From: an uncultured Pseudomonadota bacterium
Lineage (GTDB): Bacteria > Myxococcota_A > UBA796 > UBA9615
Direction of reading: 5' to 3'
Assembly (NCBI GenBank): GCA_937907595.1
Contig: CALCXL010000269.1
Span: forward strand, 1-5,715
DNA: 5,715 nucleotides
The notes beneath the pieces are model-generated. The model ran no database searches. It was not told the origin of the DNA and saw nothing but the letters and a program-made list of their open reading frames with translations. Every line of letters begins with the position of its first letter. The first letter of the stretch is position 1. The position numbers and the translations under genes were made by a program. Of the stretch, positions 4,181 through 5,715 are shown piece by piece.

Positions 4181-5638
4181 ATGGACGAGGCATTCCGCTT
4201 GGAGGCGCTGCGGGCGAGCGATCTGCCCACCGCCTTCGGCCCCTTTCAGCTGGTCCGCATCCTGGGCCAGGGTTCGATGGGCCGCGTCTTCGAGGCCACG
4301 CGCGGCGGCGAGCGCCTGGCCCTCAAGGTCATCCGACCCGCCACCGGCCCCGACCACGACACCTTCCAGAAGGTGCTGAGCAAGGAGGCCCAATTGGGGC
4401 GCCTGCTGCAGCACCCGAGCATCGTGCCCACCCGCGAGTACGGCGAGCACCAGGGCGTGCCCTGGCTGGCCCTGGACCTGGTGGACGGGGTCGATCTGGC
4501 CAGCATCCTGGACCACTGGGGCGCGCTGCCGCCGCGGGTCGCCCTGACGATCGCGTCGCAGCTGGCCTCCGCCCTGGACCACGCCCACCACCTGCAGGAC
4601 GAGGACGGGCCGACCCCGGTGGTGCACCGCGACGTGAAGCCCGCCAACGTGCTGCTGGAGCGGGGCGGGCGGGCGCGGCTGCTGGACTTCGGCATCGCCA
4701 AGGCGGCGATCGTCACCGGCCTGACCACCGCCGACGGCGAGACGCGCGGCACCCCGCGCTACATGTCGCCCGAACAGACGCGGGGGCAGCCCCTGGACGG
4801 CCGCTCGGACCTCTTCGGCCTGGGCGTGCTGCTGTACGAGATGCTGGCCGGCGAGCGGCTCTTCGCGGCGACGTCGCTCATCGAGGTCATGTCGATGGTG
4901 GTCTCCATCGAGCGGACGCTGGCCCGGCCGGGCCTCTTTGAGAGCGTGGAGGAGCTTGTGCCCGGGGTGGGCGCGGTGATCCGGCGCTGCCTCCGGGCGG
5001 ACCCGGCGCAGCGCTTCTCCCGGGGCCTGGAGCTGGAGCAGGCGCTGCGCCCCTTGCTGGAGGCGGCGATGGACGGGCCCTCGCTGGAGGCCTTCGCGCG
5101 GGGCGTGCTGGACGGACCGGACGAGGACACGGACACCGAGCGGGCCGAGTGGGAGTCCTTCGAGGAGCACGTGGGCCTGAGCGGCGCGGCCCTGGACGCG
5201 GGGCAGATCCTGCGATCGGTGAGCGGCGAGCACGCGACGCTGGCGACGAGGACGGAGCGCGCGCAGTCGACGGGCAGCGCTTCGCAAGAAGCCGCGGCGC
5301 CCACCCCACCGGAGCCCCCGCAGCGAGCGCAGGCCGCCCCGCCACCGAAGGAGCGCCCGCCGCCCCGAAACCCCGAGCCCCTGGACGCACCTTCCCGGCG
5401 CTTCGACACCACGGAGATCAGCCGCGGCGTGCCCAATCTCTACCCCGACACCGAGATCACGGGGATCGTCCTGGAGGGGGCCGACACGTCGGGGGGTGCC
5501 TCCACGCCGCCGCCGGGCCCCAACCCCTTCGCCGAGGTGCGCCGCACCCCGCCGCCCGAGTCGCCGGTGTGGTGGTACGTCGTCGCCGCCGCGGCGGTGC
5601 TGGCGCTGGCGGTGCTCTGGTTCGCGCTGGGGCGCTGA
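4181..5638 (+). CDS. Eukaryotic-like Ser/Thr protein kinase with C-terminal membrane anchor
   Basis: This encodes 485 residues. The kinase domain spans about 22-293 and has every key residue: Gly loop GQGSMGRV (29-36), ATP-binding Lys49 (LALKVI), helix C Glu69, catalytic loop HRDVKPANVLL (149-159, with D151, K153 and N156), DFG at 169-171, GTPRYMSPEQ (190-199), the conserved Asp210 and Arg278. It is an RD kinase, so activation by phosphorylation of the activation segment is expected; T182, T183, T188 and T191 are candidates. Residues 300-365 are acidic, then about 370-405 is rich in Pro and Ala. A juxtamembrane part carries DTTEISRG (409-416) and DTEITGIV (423-430). One transmembrane helix (464-482) ends the protein, with only about three residues beyond it, so there is no extracytoplasmic sensor domain such as PASTA. 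The catalytic domain faces the cytoplasm. The start at 4181 has GAGAGG four bases upstream. The kinase is probably co-transcribed with the MBL-fold gene; substrates are unknown. Confidence 0.95.
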   Translation: MDEAFRLEALRASDLPTAFGPFQLVRILGQGSMGRVFEATRGGERLALKVIRPATGPDHDTFQKVLSKEAQLGRLLQHPSIVPTREYGEHQGVPWLALDLVDGVDLASILDHWGALPPRVALTIASQLASALDHAHHLQDEDGPTPVVHRDVKPANVLLERGGRARLLDFGIAKAAIVTGLTTADGETRGTPRYMSPEQTRGQPLDGRSDLFGLGVLLYEMLAGERLFAATSLIEVMSMVVSIERTLARPGLFESVEELVPGVGAVIRRCLRADPAQRFSRGLELEQALRPLLEAAMDGPSLEAFARGVLDGPDEDTDTERAEWESFEEHVGLSGAALDAGQILRSVSGEHATLATRTERAQSTGSASQEAAAPTPPEPPQRAQAAPPPKERPPPRNPEPLDAPSRRFDTTEISRGVPNLYPDTEITGIVLEGADTSGGASTPPPGPNPFAEVRRTPPPESPVWWYVVAAAAVLALAVLWFALGR

Positions 5639-5686
5639 GGGCGGCGGCGCGCGCGGGACCAGGGCGGAGCGGCGAGGGCGGCCCGG

Positions 5687-5715
5687 CTACTGGACGGCGT
5701 CGGGGCGGATCTCCT
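5687..5715 (-). CDS. Possible end of a convergent gene (partial)
   Basis: On the minus strand the last 29 bases can be read as the C-terminus EIRPDAVQ followed by TAG at 5687-5689. All eight visible codons end in G or C, which fits coding sequence in this genome. The stop would lie 48 bases from the kinase stop, a normal convergent spacing. The piece is far too short to identify a family, and chance is a serious alternative. Confidence 0.35.

Noticed and set aside
3248..5287. A 679-codon open frame on the minus strand opposite the MBL-fold and kinase genes
   Set aside because: It is rich in Arg, Gln, Pro and Ala with no domain, and runs antisense to two genes with complete family motifs. It is a by-product of GC-rich codons.
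5639..5686. Terminator after the kinase gene
   Set aside because: The stretch is GC-rich but has no clear stem and no T tract.

Overview
The window is high-GC bacterial DNA, most likely from a myxobacterial-type organism (Myxococcota, the former Deltaproteobacteria). This is inferred from four signs: G/C-rich third codon positions; a secreted protein ending in a repeated DDDDAV linker; a lipoprotein built of ComEA-like helix-hairpin-helix repeats; and a eukaryotic-like Ser/Thr kinase with a Pro-rich linker and a C-terminal membrane anchor. No rRNA, tRNA, CRISPR array, transposase or other mobile-element gene was found.

Left part, minus strand (1-3237), three tandem genes. Transcription runs from right to left. 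It begins with a small lipoprotein with two helix-hairpin-helix repeats (2602-3237), followed after a gap of 74 or 104 bases by a cytoplasmic protein that looks like a DHH/DHHA1 phosphoesterase without its catalytic motifs (1487-2497 or 2527). About 640 bases without a convincing gene follow (847-1486). They hold a near-perfect 18-bp hairpin and a pair of TGAC-N5-GTCA palindromes exactly 40 bp apart. Next comes the secreted repeat-rich protein (1-846), whose C-terminus lies beyond the window.

Right part, plus strand (3483-5638). A divergent intergenic region (3238-3482) separates the lipoprotein from a metallo-beta-lactamase-fold protein that has lost half of the canonical metal ligands (3483-4097). 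After 83 bases comes a complete transmembrane Ser/Thr kinase (4181-5638). These two are probably co-transcribed. At the right edge the last 29 bases may be the end of a convergent minus-strand gene.

How the genes may work together: nothing in the sequence proves one shared pathway. The lipoprotein and DHH-like genes form one probable transcription unit, and the MBL-fold and kinase genes another, back to back from one control region. Two of the four have enzyme folds with eroded active sites, so binding or signalling roles are possible. The kinase looks catalytically intact. The most testable regulatory signal is the duplicated palindrome at 930-984 upstream of the secreted protein.
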